64,000 nucleotides of DNA from Porticoccus sp. Lineage in GTDB: Bacteria; Pseudomonadota; Gammaproteobacteria; Pseudomonadales; Porticoccaceae. The notes under the pieces are model-generated. The model worked only from the letters and a program-made list of their open reading frames with translations, made no database searches and was not told where the DNA came from. Positions 31,318 through 40,389 of this stretch are shown one piece after another (the first letter of the stretch is position 1; every line of letters starts with the position of its first letter). The stretch lies in NCBI GenBank assembly GCA_023261185.1, contig JALRJN010000109.1, forward strand, positions 1-64,000. The letters run 5' to 3'. The translations under genes were made by a program, and so were the position numbers.

Positions 31318-32193
31318 TTAACCAAAACGCCCGGTGATATAGGCTTCTGTCAGTGCATGTTCCGGTGCGGTGAAGACTTTTTCCGTGTCGTTGACTTCGA
31401 CCAAGTGTCCGAGGTGAAAATAGGCCGTGCGGCGGGAAACACGGGCTGCCTGCTGCATTGAGTGGGTCACAATGGCAATGGTGTAATTTTCTGACAATTC
31501 GGCAATTAACTCTTCAATTTTTGCAGTGGCAATAGGGTCCAGTGCCGAACAGGGCTCATCCATCAGGATCACTTCCGGGCTGATAGCGATGGCTCGCGCA
31601 ATACAGAGACGCTGTTGCTGACCACCGGACAGACCTGTGCCCGGTTGATCCAGGCGATCTTTCACCTCTTCCCACAAACCGGCTCGACGCAGGCTGTTTT
31701 CAACAATTTCATCCAACTCTGCACGCCGACTGGCTAACCCGTGTAAACGAGGACCATAGGAGACGTTGTCATAAATGGATTTAGGGAACGGGTTAGGTTT
31801 CTGGAACACCATGCCGACTCTTGCACGCAGTGCCACCGGGTCCATTTTGGCGGCGTAAATATCTTCTCCATCCAGGCTCAATTCACCATGAACCCGACAG
31901 CTTTCCACCGTGTCATTCATGCGGTTAATGCTGCGCAGGAAAGTGGATTTACCACAGCCTGAAGGACCAATCATGGCAATCACTTCATTCTGGCCAATAT
32001 CCACATTGACATTGTAAATCGCCTGCTTATCCCCATAGAACACATCCACGTTGCGCATGGACATTTTGGGATTCTTGACGAAAGGCTCACCAATGGCCTG
32101 TTCGGGATAATCCATGGCATCCGGCCCGGTCTGCTTGGCTGTAGCCTTTTTTTCTAACATTGTTGCTGTGTCTGTTACCAATTTGCTCACCAT
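31318..32193 (-). CDS. pstB: Phosphate ABC transporter ATP-binding protein PstB
   Basis: The ATPase of high-affinity phosphate uptake. It is 291 residues long, with Walker [11 protein letters not shown]-loop in [20 protein letters not shown], signature [14 protein letters not shown], Walker [13 protein letters not shown] and H-loop [11 protein letters not shown]. About 35 residues precede the usual E. coli-like start ([17 protein letters not shown]), an N-terminal extension seen in related bacteria. Confidence 0.97.
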   Translation of the reverse strand: MVSKLVTDTATMLEKKATAKQTGPDAMDYPEQAIGEPFVKNPKMSMRNVDVFYGDKQAIYNVNVDIGQNEVIAMIGPSGCGKSTFLRSINRMNDTVESCRVHGELSLDGEDIYAAKMDPVALRARVGMVFQKPNPFPKSIYDNVSYGPRLHGLASRRAELDEIVENSLRRAGLWEEVKDRLDQPGTGLSGGQQQRLCIARAIAISPEVILMDEPCSALDPIATAKIEELIAELSENYTIAIVTHSMQQAARVSRRTAYFHLGHLVEVNDTEKVFTAPEHALTEAYITGRFG

Positions 32194-32214
32194 TATCAGT
32201 CCGTCCTGAATAGG

Positions 32215-33501
32215 TTACCAGCGGCGCTCAAGTTTTTTCCGAAGCACCACGGCCAGTGTGTTCATCATGATAAGAAATGCCAGCAATACCATGATTGCTG
32301 CAGAGGTCTTCTCAATAAAGGCGCGTTCCGGGCTGTCTGCCCAGAGGAAAATCTGCACCGGTAGCACCGTTGCCGGGTCAGTAAACCCACCCGGAATATC
32401 CACAATAAAGGCCACCATACCAATCATTAGCAGGGGCGCTGTCTCTCCAAGTGCCTGAGCCATACCAATAATGGCGCCAGTCAACATGCCGGGCATGGCC
32501 AGTGGCAGAACATGGTGAAGCACTACCTGCATCGGAGAGGCACCCACACCAATGGCGGCCTCACGAATGGAGGGAGGCACAGCCTTGATGGCCGCTCGAC
32601 TGGAAATAATGATGGTAGGCAGGGTCATCAGCGTTAGAACCAGACCGCCCACCAACGGCACCGAGCGCGGCACCTGGAAAAAATTAATGAAAATAGCCAA
32701 ACCCAGCAGACCAAAAATAATCGATGGGACCGCTGCTAGATTATTGATATTGACCTCAATCAGATCGGTCCAGCGGTTTTTTGGCGCGAATTCTTCCAGA
32801 TAAACGGCCGCCGAAACCCCGATGGGGAAGGACAGAGTCAAGGTAACTACCAGCGTAAACAATGAACCCATGGCGGCACCCCAAATACCCGCCTGCTCCG
32901 GCTCCCGAGAATCACCGGAGGTGAAAAAGGTGGTATTGAAACCTAACTTGATCGCACCCTCCTGCTCCAACTGATCAATCCAGCCCTGGCGCAGTTCACT
33001 GGTCCGTCCGGTAAAGGCTCCGCCCTTGCTACCGATGCTCTTATAATAGGTGTCGACATCATCGTCGGCTATCAGCCACAGGGTTTCTGTCTGACCCATC
33101 AATTCCGGGTGGCGGAGTAGCCGTTCACGCAGCTCGTAACCGGCACCACTACTTATCAGGGAGAACAGCTCACGCTTTTCCTTGCGCTTGCTGACATCGG
33201 GAAACTTTTTCTGTAAGGCTTTTTTCACCAGGCCCTGGAAATCCGCCAGTGCTACCTGCTGCTTGTTCTGCAGGTCCGTGATACCCAGCACTTCCGCGTC
33301 ATAGGTCACATCAACCTGGATGGAAGTTTCCAGGAAGGCCTTGTGACCTTTGCCAATAATGTCGACGAATAGCAGGGCTACACAGAGCAGACCCAAGGCG
33401 ATGGCCATCATGCCATAGGCACGAAAACGTTTTTCCGCACGGTAGCGTTTGCTCAGGCTGCGCTGGATGGTTTCAGCATGTGAACGTTTTATCTCAGTCA
33501 T
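32215..33501 (-). CDS. pstA: Phosphate ABC transporter permease PstA
   Basis: Inner-membrane permease subunit of the Pst system. It is 428 residues, longer than the roughly 296 of E. coli PstA. After one membrane helix (about 25-50) comes a DUF3333-type periplasmic domain of some 140 residues, then the usual permease core with five helices and the EAA-like loop SIREAAIGVGASPMQVVLHHVLPLAMPG. The start ATG 33501 lies inside the 3' end of pstC (8-bp overlap). The long form is common in marine gammaproteobacteria and pseudomonads. Confidence 0.94.
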   Translation of the reverse strand: MTEIKRSHAETIQRSLSKRYRAEKRFRAYGMMAIALGLLCVALLFVDIIGKGHKAFLETSIQVDVTYDAEVLGITDLQNKQQVALADFQGLVKKALQKKFPDVSKRKEKRELFSLISSGAGYELRERLLRHPELMGQTETLWLIADDDVDTYYKSIGSKGGAFTGRTSELRQGWIDQLEQEGAIKLGFNTTFFTSGDSREPEQAGIWGAAMGSLFTLVVTLTLSFPIGVSAAVYLEEFAPKNRWTDLIEVNINNLAAVPSIIFGLLGLAIFINFFQVPRSVPLVGGLVLTLMTLPTIIISSRAAIKAVPPSIREAAIGVGASPMQVVLHHVLPLAMPGMLTGAIIGMAQALGETAPLLMIGMVAFIVDIPGGFTDPATVLPVQIFLWADSPERAFIEKTSAAIMVLLAFLIMMNTLAVVLRKKLERRW

Positions 33502-34882
33502 ATTGTTCCCGATATTTCTTAACGACGCGCAGGGCAATGAAGTTGAGCACCAGTGTTACCAGGAACAGCATTAGTCCCAGCGCAAAGGCCGCGAGTGTTT
33601 TCGGACTGTCGAATTCCTGGTCACCCACCAGCAACGTAACAATCTGTACCGTTACGGTGGTCACGGTTTCCAGCGGGTTCAGTGTGAGCTGCGCAGCAAG
33701 TCCGGCCGCCATCACTACAATCATCGTTTCACCGATGGCCCGGGAAACTGCCAGTAGGACGCCTCCCACGATACCGGGTAGCGCAGCAGGAAATATCACT
33801 TGTTTGATGGTTTCCGATTTGGTGGCACCAAGGCCGAGGGAGCCATCCCGCAGGCTTTGAGGCACCGCGTTGATCACATCGTCAGCCAGGGATGAAACAA
33901 AAGGAATAATCATCACCCCCATCACCAAGCCCGCAGCTAGCGCACTTTCCGAGGAAACCTGAAGGCCCATACTTTCGCCACTCTGGCGAAGGAATGGCGC
34001 CACAGTGAGTGCCGCAAAAAATCCGTACACCACGGTGGGAATACCGGCGAGGATTTCCAGTGTCGGCTTTGCCAGGCCACGAAACTTCGGGGAAGCATAT
34101 TCCGCAAGGTAAAGGGCTGACATCAGGCCCACTGGCACCGCCACTAGCATGGCAATCATGGAGATCAACAAGGTACCCACAAACAGGGGAATGGCGCCAA
34201 AACTACCGGAAGAGCCCACCTGGTCGGCGCGAATGGCCATTTGCGGACTCCACTCGGTGCCAAACAGGAAGTCTGTCACCGGTATACTTTTGAAAAACCG
34301 CATGGATTCGAACAACACCGACAGCAAAATACCGAGAGTGGTGAAAATCGCCACGCAGGCGCATGACAACAGCATGATTTTGAACACTTTCTCGACCTGC
34401 TGCCGGGCCGGCAGTTGCGGGGAGACTTTTACCCAGCCCCAGCCAAGTCCAAGCACCCCGAGTGACAACACTACGGCCGTTGCCAGATAGCTTCCGATAT
34501 TGCGCATTTTGGCCAACTGGTCGGCCGCATGTACCAGCACAGGGTCAGCCCCTTCACGGCTCAGTGCACCACTGGCAATATTTTCAATACTGTTAAGCAA
34601 CAGGTTGTGGTCGGCCACCGTTACCGGTTGGTGGCTTTCCGGCAGACCATTCAGAAGTGCCGCACTGATGACCGGGTCATCGAACATCAGCCATAGTGCC
34701 AGCAACAGGATTGCAGGCAAGGCACACCAGATCGTCGCGTGCATTCCGTAGTAAAAAGGCAGGGAGTGCAAATGCCGAATCCCGCCCAAAGGACGAGATA
34801 GGGAGACAGAACGGTTGTGAGCCAGTAGGTAGGCCACTGCACTCAGTGCAAGAAGGACAATTACCAGGTTAGCTGTCTGCAT
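33494..34882 (-). CDS. pstC: Phosphate ABC transporter permease PstC
   Basis: Partner permease of PstA. The 462-residue protein is longer than E. coli PstC (about 319). It has two N-terminal helices separated by a roughly 100-residue loop, then the permease core with FGAIPLFVGTLLISMIAMLVAVPVGLMSALYLAEY, GIPTVVYGF and the EAA-like SLRDGSLGLGATKSETIKQVIFPAALPG. Overlaps pstA by 8 bp. Confidence 0.94.
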   Translation of the reverse strand: MQTANLVIVLLALSAVAYLLAHNRSVSLSRPLGGIRHLHSLPFYYGMHATIWCALPAILLLALWLMFDDPVISAALLNGLPESHQPVTVADHNLLLNSIENIASGALSREGADPVLVHAADQLAKMRNIGSYLATAVVLSLGVLGLGWGWVKVSPQLPARQQVEKVFKIMLLSCACVAIFTTLGILLSVLFESMRFFKSIPVTDFLFGTEWSPQMAIRADQVGSSGSFGAIPLFVGTLLISMIAMLVAVPVGLMSALYLAEYASPKFRGLAKPTLEILAGIPTVVYGFFAALTVAPFLRQSGESMGLQVSSESALAAGLVMGVMIIPFVSSLADDVINAVPQSLRDGSLGLGATKSETIKQVIFPAALPGIVGGVLLAVSRAIGETMIVVMAAGLAAQLTLNPLETVTTVTVQIVTLLVGDQEFDSPKTLAAFALGLMLFLVTLVLNFIALRVVKKYREQYD

Positions 34883-34908
34883 AGCGGTGTTACCAACAAG
34901 GACCTGTT

Positions 34909-34943
34909 AAAAAGAAAAACAGGGCCTGACTTGCGCCAGGCCC
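34909..34943 (-). terminator. Partial terminator between pstS and pstC
   Basis: On the minus strand GGGCCTG and CAGGCCC form a 7-bp stem with an 8-base loop, followed by TGTTTTTCTTTTT. Lying inside the operon, it would let only part of the transcripts reach pstC, giving an excess of binding protein over permease. Confidence 0.75.
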
Positions 34944-34989
34944 AAATTCATCAACTTGTGGGAGAAGCCACGTATTGTCGATGTGAAAC

Positions 34990-36114
34990 TTACAAACCAT
35001 CTGCAGTCATTGGCTTCTGGTTAATCACATCAGCACCAATTGAAGTGCGAAGTGCTGCCGGCATCGGGATCATGCCTTTTTCCGCCAGGTAGCCGTCTTC
35101 ACCCCAGGCTTTTTCAGATGTAAATTCTGCCAGGTAGCCATCAATGCCGGGGACAACACCGATGTGGGCTTTTTTCACGTAGAAGAACAGTGGGCGTGAG
35201 ATGCTGTAGGACTTGTCAGCAATGGTTTCAAACTCCGGATTCACACCTTCGATGGTAGAGCCTTGAACCACGTCGCTGTTCTGATCCAGGAAAGAGAATC
35301 CGAAGATACCCAGCGCTGCATGGTTGGCTTCCAGTTTCTGGATAATCAGGTTGTCGTTTTCGCCGGCTTCAATGTAGTGACCATCTTCACGGATAGCGTG
35401 AGCCACAGCTTTGAATACTTTTTTGCCTTTCTTGTTAAAGGCATTCTCGGGGATACCAAGTTTAGCCATCAGCGATTTGATTTCCGCTTCGTCTTTGGAA
35501 CCACGCAGAGTCGCCAGATCGGCATACTTCTTCGCACCACCTTCCATTGCCAGCTCGGCAAATGCGTCGCGGGTACCGGAAGTTGGGGGCGGTCCCAATA
35601 CTTCGATCTTGGTCGCAGGCAGAGTCGGGTTAACCTCTTTCCAGGTTTTGTAGGGGTTGGCAATCAGCTTGCCATCTGGGCCGGGAACTTGTGCAGCCAG
35701 CGCCAGGTACAGATCCTTACGGGTCAGATTCATGTGTGGCGCATCAACCGAGTTGGCCACAACAATGCCATCGTAACCAATTTGTACTTCGATAATGTCT
35801 TTTACGCCGTTTTCCTGGCACATTTCGAACTCTGATTTTTTGATACGACGTGACGCGTTGGTAATGTCAGCATGCTGGGTACCTACACCGGCACAGAACA
35901 ATTTCATGCCGCCACCAGAACCGGTGGATTCAACTTTAGGTGTGGGGTTGCCGGTAGACTTGCCAAAACGCTCGGCCACTACAGTGGCAAACGGGTAAAC
36001 GGTTGAGGAGCCGACTATGCTCACATAATCACGGGCGGCGGCAAACACGGTGGTGCTGGCCATAGACAGTGCCATGACGGCACCGGCAATTGCTAATTTC
36101 TGGGTGTTTTTCAC
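34990..36114 (-). CDS. pstS: Phosphate-binding periplasmic protein PstS
   Basis: Binds phosphate in the periplasm and delivers it to PstCA. It has 374 residues with a signal peptide (cleavage after VFA near residue 25). The phosphate-loop residues are visible in SIVGSSTVYPFATVVAERFG and ESTGSGGGMKLFCAG, and GPPPTSGTRDAFAEL holds the third contact segment. A GGAGG five bases before the GTG at 36114 decides the start; a TTG at 36126 would overlap that ribosome site. Four Pho-box repeats lie upstream. Confidence 0.96.
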   Translation of the reverse strand: MKNTQKLAIAGAVMALSMASTTVFAAARDYVSIVGSSTVYPFATVVAERFGKSTGNPTPKVESTGSGGGMKLFCAGVGTQHADITNASRRIKKSEFEMCQENGVKDIIEVQIGYDGIVVANSVDAPHMNLTRKDLYLALAAQVPGPDGKLIANPYKTWKEVNPTLPATKIEVLGPPPTSGTRDAFAELAMEGGAKKYADLATLRGSKDEAEIKSLMAKLGIPENAFNKKGKKVFKAVAHAIREDGHYIEAGENDNLIIQKLEANHAALGIFGFSFLDQNSDVVQGSTIEGVNPEFETIADKSYSISRPLFFYVKKAHIGVVPGIDGYLAEFTSEKAWGEDGYLAEKGMIPMPAALRTSIGADVINQKPMTADGL

Positions 36115-36163
36115 TGTTGCCTCCAAGGCTTATCGTTAAACATCGAACGACATGCTATTCCGA

Positions 36164-36207
36164 CTTCGTGACAACTATATGAATACAATATGACAATTAT
36201 GTTACAG
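36164..36207 (-). promoter_or_regulatory. Four-repeat Pho box upstream of pstS
   Basis: On the minus strand four contiguous 11-bp units read CTGTAACATAA, TTGTCATATTG, TATTCATATAG and TTGTCACGAAG. Units two and four fit the TGTCA core best. The spacing is exactly the 11-bp period of tandem PhoB sites, and the block lies 50 bp from the pstS start, in the promoter position. The divergent TRAP genes begin 90 bp away on the other side. Confidence 0.85.
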
Positions 36208-36296
36208 CTGCTTTCTCAGCTCAAACGGGCTTTCTTCGTGTCCCTTTATATATACCCTTATAATGGGCAGCTGTTGCTGGGGAGCTGAAAATTACC

Positions 36297-36854
36297 ATGT
36301 CCAAACCGATCCGCTTACTGGAATCAATGGCCAGAGGCATCGACTGCTTTACCGAAAAAACCGGTCAACTGATTGCCTGGCTAACCCTGATCATGATGGT
36401 GTTTACCTGTGTGATCGTCGTGATGCGCTACTTTCTGGAAACCGGTTCTATCGCTTTACAGGAGTCGGTGACCTATCTGCACAGCCTGTTATTCCTGCTG
36501 GGTGCGGCCTACACCCTGAAACGGGGTGGTCATGTACGGGTGGATATCCTTTATCAACGCTTCAGTGCCCGAACCCAGGCTCTCGTGGATGCACTGGGCA
36601 CCCTACTGTTTTTGATTCCGGTCTCTCTGCTGATTCTGATCTTTTGCTGGGATTACGTGGCCAGCAGCTGGGCCATTGGTGAGGTGTCAAAAGAAGCCCG
36701 GGGCCTGCCCTGGGTCTACCTGCTAAAAACCCTGTTGCTGATTATGCCGGTCACCCTGTTGTTACAGGGCATTGCTGAGTTCATCAAAAATCTGCTCTTT
36801 TTCTGTGGTATCGGTGGCGACCATACCGGCACACAGCATGAGGGGATGATCTGA
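36297..36854 (+). CDS. TRAP transporter small permease (DctQ type)
   Basis: A 185-residue membrane protein with four helices, the small permease of a tripartite ATP-independent periplasmic transporter that imports organic acids with sodium. QESVTYLHSLLFLLGAAYTLKRGGHVRVDI is the DctQ signature region. The stop overlaps the start of the large permease by one base (TGATG). No DctP binding protein is encoded on either side. Substrate unknown. Confidence 0.93.
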   Translation: MSKPIRLLESMARGIDCFTEKTGQLIAWLTLIMMVFTCVIVVMRYFLETGSIALQESVTYLHSLLFLLGAAYTLKRGGHVRVDILYQRFSARTQALVDALGTLLFLIPVSLLILIFCWDYVASSWAIGEVSKEARGLPWVYLLKTLLLIMPVTLLLQGIAEFIKNLLFFCGIGGDHTGTQHEGMI

Positions 36855-38245
36855 TGGCTGAATACATACCGCTGTTCATGTTTGCGGTGGTCTGCCTGGT
36901 GCTGATGGCTGGCTACCCCGTCGCTCTCACCCTCGCCGGCACGGCGCTGTTGTTTGCACTGGTGGGCAGCGCCAGTGGCCACTTTGACATGTCCTTTCTG
37001 CATGCGCTCCCCAACCGCCTGTATGGCACCATGGACAACACCACTCTGATCGCTGTGCCGTTGTTTGTACTGATGGGGGTGATGCTGGAGAAATCCAAAC
37101 TCGCCGAAGACCTGCTGGACAGTATGGCCCTGTTGTTTGGCAAGTTTAAGGGAGGCCTGGGTATTTCCGTGGTGATTGTGGGTATGCTACTGGCCGCCAG
37201 CACGGGGATTGTCGGGGCCACGGTGGTCACTATGGGACTCATGTCCTTACCCACCATGCTGAAACGCGGTTACGACCCGGCACTGGCAACCGGTGCCATT
37301 TGTGCAACCGGCACCCTAGGGCAGATTATTCCACCTTCCATCGCACTGGTTTTACTGGGGGATATCCTCTCCAGTGCCTACCAGCAGGCACAATTGAGCC
37401 AGGGCATATTTACACCCAAGACGGTTTCCATTGGCGATCTTTTTGTCGGTGCCATTGTTCCCGGCCTGGTGCTGGTCTCAATGTATATCGGCTACTTGCT
37501 GTTTATTTCCCGGCTGAAACCGTCATCCGCTCCGGTAGCGTTTACAACCGACGATCATCAAATTAGCGCCGCCCGGTTACTGCGCAGTCTGTTGCCTCCG
37601 GTCATTCTGATTGTTGCCGTGCTCGGTTCTATCCTGAAAGGGGCCGCCACGCCTACCGAAGCTGCAGGTGTCGGAGCAATGGGAGCAACCCTACTGGCCA
37701 TCTGGCGTGGGCAACTTGACCTGCCTCGCCTTAGGGACGTGACCCGTTCCACCACAGAAATTACTGCCATGGTGTTTCTGATTCTGATTGGCGCAGCGGT
37801 TTTTTCCCTGGTGTTTCGTGGCTTCGGTGGTGAGGAACTGGTAGCACATCTGTTTGATCACATCCCCGGGGGGGTGATTGGCGCGACGCTGGTGGTCATG
37901 CTGGTGATTTTTCTGCTCGGGTTTATTCTCGATTTTATTGAAATCACCTTTGTCGTGGTGCCCATCGTGGCGCCGGTTCTGCTAGCCATGGGGCTGGACC
38001 CCGTCTGGCTGGGCATTATGATCGCCATTAATCTGCAGACGTCTTTCCTGACACCACCGTTCGGTTTTGCACTGTTTTATCTGCGCGGCGTTGCGCCCGC
38101 TTCTGTAAAAACCAGTGATATTTATCGCGGTGTGATCCCCTTCATTATTATTCAGTTGCTACTCTTATTGATGCTCGCGCTATGGCCGGGACTCGCCACA
38201 TGGCTACCCAATGCCATTTTCAATGGCATTACGTTTGACTTATAA
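36854..38245 (+). CDS. TRAP transporter large permease (DctM type)
   Basis: A 463-residue protein with about a dozen helices forming the transport channel. Family segments are VPLFVLMGVMLEKS, ASTGIVGATVVTMGLMSLPTMLKRGYDP, ATGTLGQIIPPSIALVLLGD, GAATPTEAAGVGAMGA and LQTSFLTPPFGFALFYLRGVAP. Some DctM-like systems of this subtype use binding proteins encoded elsewhere. The thioesterase gene follows after 22 bp, so they are probably cotranscribed. Confidence 0.94.
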   Translation: MAEYIPLFMFAVVCLVLMAGYPVALTLAGTALLFALVGSASGHFDMSFLHALPNRLYGTMDNTTLIAVPLFVLMGVMLEKSKLAEDLLDSMALLFGKFKGGLGISVVIVGMLLAASTGIVGATVVTMGLMSLPTMLKRGYDPALATGAICATGTLGQIIPPSIALVLLGDILSSAYQQAQLSQGIFTPKTVSIGDLFVGAIVPGLVLVSMYIGYLLFISRLKPSSAPVAFTTDDHQISAARLLRSLLPPVILIVAVLGSILKGAATPTEAAGVGAMGATLLAIWRGQLDLPRLRDVTRSTTEITAMVFLILIGAAVFSLVFRGFGGEELVAHLFDHIPGGVIGATLVVMLVIFLLGFILDFIEITFVVVPIVAPVLLAMGLDPVWLGIMIAINLQTSFLTPPFGFALFYLRGVAPASVKTSDIYRGVIPFIIIQLLLLLMLALWPGLATWLPNAIFNGITFDL

Positions 38246-38267
38246 CCTATAAAAAGAGGAATTGTCT

Positions 38268-38684
38268 GTGAGCACCATCAATCAACCGCCCGCTCCCTGC
38301 GGGGAATTGACCCTGCAAACCATAGCCATGCCCAAGGATACCAACGCCAGCGGTGATATTTTTGGTGGTTGGCTTATGTCACAGATGGACCTTGGCAGTG
38401 CCATTATGGCCCAACGTATTGCAAAGGGCAGAGTCGCCACGGTAGCTATCAGTGAAATGGCTTTTCTACGCCCGGTCCCCGTTGGCGCCATCGTCAGTTG
38501 CTACTGTGAGCTGGTGGAAGTAGGGCGCAGCTCCATGAGCATCAATGTGGAAGTGTGGATCAACATCGAATCCACAAACGAACCCGCCAAAGTCACCGAA
38601 GGCCAGTTTGTATTTGTCGCCATTGACGAAAATGGAAATACCCGAAAGGTGGATCAACAGCTTTCGGGTAGCAAGGAAGACTAA
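38268..38684 (+). CDS. yciA: YciA-like acyl-CoA thioesterase
   Basis: A 138-residue hotdog-fold protein that hydrolyses acyl-CoA thioesters. Characteristic stretches are MPKDTNASGDIFGGWLMSQMDLGSA, with the catalytic Asp and the helix sitting over the active site, and VAISEMAFLRPVPVGAIVSCYCELVEVG. The GTG at 38268, seven bases after GAGGA, is preferred over the TTG at 38262. It follows the TRAP permease genes closely. Confidence 0.9.
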   Translation: MSTINQPPAPCGELTLQTIAMPKDTNASGDIFGGWLMSQMDLGSAIMAQRIAKGRVATVAISEMAFLRPVPVGAIVSCYCELVEVGRSSMSINVEVWINIESTNEPAKVTEGQFVFVAIDENGNTRKVDQQLSGSKED

Positions 38685-38696
38685 CCAGGCGGTTAA

Positions 38697-38951
38697 TCAG
38701 GCCCCGTTTTCCTCTTTCAGGGTCTCCAGGTATTTAGTTAGTTCCTGATAACCGCCAATGTACTCTTCGCCATGAAAGATTTGCGGCACGGTGTTCACAG
38801 GTTTGCCGATGGTTTTCGCCAGGTCGGCCGGTGTAATGCCTTCTTCATGAATATTGACATAACGGAACGGCAGCTCTTTGGCCTCCATGACCGCCTTCGC
38901 CTGGCGACAGAAACCACATGCGTCATGTCCAAAAATTGTGAAGCGCTGCAT
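38697..38951 (-). CDS. Glutaredoxin
   Basis: An 84-residue glutaredoxin that reduces disulfides using glutathione. The redox motif is C12GFC15, followed by the TVPQIF cis-proline loop and the glutathione-binding GGYQELTKYL. The CGFC centre and length recall GrxA-type proteins (CGYC) more than GrxC (CPYC). It converges on the thioesterase gene with 12 bp between. Confidence 0.93.
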   Translation of the reverse strand: MQRFTIFGHDACGFCRQAKAVMEAKELPFRYVNIHEEGITPADLAKTIGKPVNTVPQIFHGEEYIGGYQELTKYLETLKEENGA

Positions 38952-39028
38952 GATGAACCTCCTCTTCGTATGTCATCAATAGCTGTCACTATAGAACCTC
39001 TGCATTCCATAGTTCCATTTGATTAAAT

Positions 39029-39817
39029 TTATGCTTTTGATAGGCAAGTGCTATTTTTTGCCCGTCGACAGAAAAGCATCCTTAAAAACACCGCCAACCC
39101 CAAGGCCACAAACAGATGCTTCAGAGTATGTCCGCTGACGAACCCAGACCATTGGTAAATGTCACGATCGAAAGCCTCAAAGCATTTTGCCAGTAGGTAA
39201 CAGAAGAGTACCCACACAATATCCCCAGACCTGGTGAAGCGGGATGGCTGCATCAACATGATCACCGGTATACCTACCAGAGGAAGAAACTGTACCAGTA
39301 GATAGGCACGCAGATCTCCACGACCCATCTGCTCCGTGATATGCCAGTAGCCAACCGACATTACGCCGATCAGAATCAATGGATACAACCACCGCTGCAA
39401 GGCGCGATGGCTATGTTCTGACACCAACCCACAGGCCAGAGACATGAATGCAACACTCATGGGCAACCGGTCCCAAACTAATCGATCATTATCTGGCGCT
39501 GCATGAAAATAACCGGAACCCAGGCCGATACAAAATACAGCGTAAAAAAAGATCTGGTAAACGGGTGTAGTTGAAAAATTATCGTGAACCAGTTTTCGAG
39601 TTTTATCCAAATAAATACCGACCATTCCAATGACTAAAAAGGGTAGGCTGGAAATAATATTCAGAAAATGATTAATCCCAAAAAAATTTCTCTGATCTGA
39701 AAAAATATTGTAATTTTCTGGTTGTGGTATTGGGTCTGTTGCAGCAAAGAATATGGCTATTATCAGGACAAATATAACTACAAAAAATATTCCTGATAAT
39801 CGAAGTTTTTCAGCCAT
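39029..39817 (-). CDS. Ceramidase-like (CREST superfamily) membrane hydrolase
   Basis: A 262-residue protein with seven or eight hydrophobic helices. Its polar motifs fit the alkaline ceramidase/CREST superfamily of membrane zinc hydrolases: GSGYFHAAPDNDRLVWDRLPM carries the Ser, first His and Asp positions, and SGHTLKHLF near the C-terminus carries the His-x3-His pair. Substrate is unknown; most bacteria lack sphingolipids, so another lipid amide or ester is possible. It is AT-rich and one base from the GNAT gene upstream. Confidence 0.75.
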   Translation of the reverse strand: MAEKLRLSGIFFVVIFVLIIAIFFAATDPIPQPENYNIFSDQRNFFGINHFLNIISSLPFLVIGMVGIYLDKTRKLVHDNFSTTPVYQIFFYAVFCIGLGSGYFHAAPDNDRLVWDRLPMSVAFMSLACGLVSEHSHRALQRWLYPLILIGVMSVGYWHITEQMGRGDLRAYLLVQFLPLVGIPVIMLMQPSRFTRSGDIVWVLFCYLLAKCFEAFDRDIYQWSGFVSGHTLKHLFVALGLAVFLRMLFCRRAKNSTCLSKA

Positions 39818-40384
39818 TTATTTGCTCAAATTTTTTATCATTAAAATGGCATCACCCGTGTAGTGAATCAGTGGGTGTGGCACTATTTTCTCACGTTGAA
39901 CTTCCTTGTAACCAAGCTTTTCGTATAACCTGACTGCATCCGTATTCTCTTCAAATACCACCAGACTCAGGATATTAAACTTGCGTATTTTTGCCTGTTT
40001 TTCAGCCAGTTGCATTAGTTCAGTGCCTATACCCAATCCACGATATTCCGAAAAGAGCGCAACTCCACAAATATAGAAACTGTTGTCGAATTCCAGCTGG
40101 CTATAGGGTGCCAACACCGGATCATCGGAGACAGCTCCATCACTGATCATTGGAAATGCCACCAACATGCCAATTATTTTTTTATCTTTTTCAACAACAA
40201 TACAATTTTTATAGCTGAAGACACTGTCTTCATTTTCATAACGCCTCTGTCCGACGTGATAAACATTTTCTTTGTCCTCCGCCAGTTGAGTCCAGATATA
40301 ATCAGCTACACCATCAGAGGAAATACTGTACAGCTCTGCAATTGTTCGGCAGTCTTCTTTCTTTGCGGCACGAAACTCCAGCAT
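39818..40384 (-). CDS. GNAT family N-acetyltransferase
   Basis: A 188-residue acetyltransferase. YICGVALFSEYRGLGIGTELMQLAEKQA holds the acetyl-CoA loop RGLGIG, and VFEENTDAVRLYEKLGYKEV is the usual C-terminal signature. Substrate unknown. It directly abuts the CREST gene and is similarly AT-rich, and the metallo-beta-lactamase-fold gene lies 5 bp upstream on the same strand, so the three may form one unit. Confidence 0.88.
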   Translation of the reverse strand: MLEFRAAKKEDCRTIAELYSISSDGVADYIWTQLAEDKENVYHVGQRRYENEDSVFSYKNCIVVEKDKKIIGMLVAFPMISDGAVSDDPVLAPYSQLEFDNSFYICGVALFSEYRGLGIGTELMQLAEKQAKIRKFNILSLVVFEENTDAVRLYEKLGYKEVQREKIVPHPLIHYTGDAILMIKNLSK

Positions 40385-40389
40385 TTTTC

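Noticed and set aside
38965..38995. Possible Pho box upstream of the CREST gene region (TGTCATC...TGTCACT)
   Set aside because: The two TGTCA cores are 13 bp apart, not 11, and the position is not that of a promoter for a nearby start.
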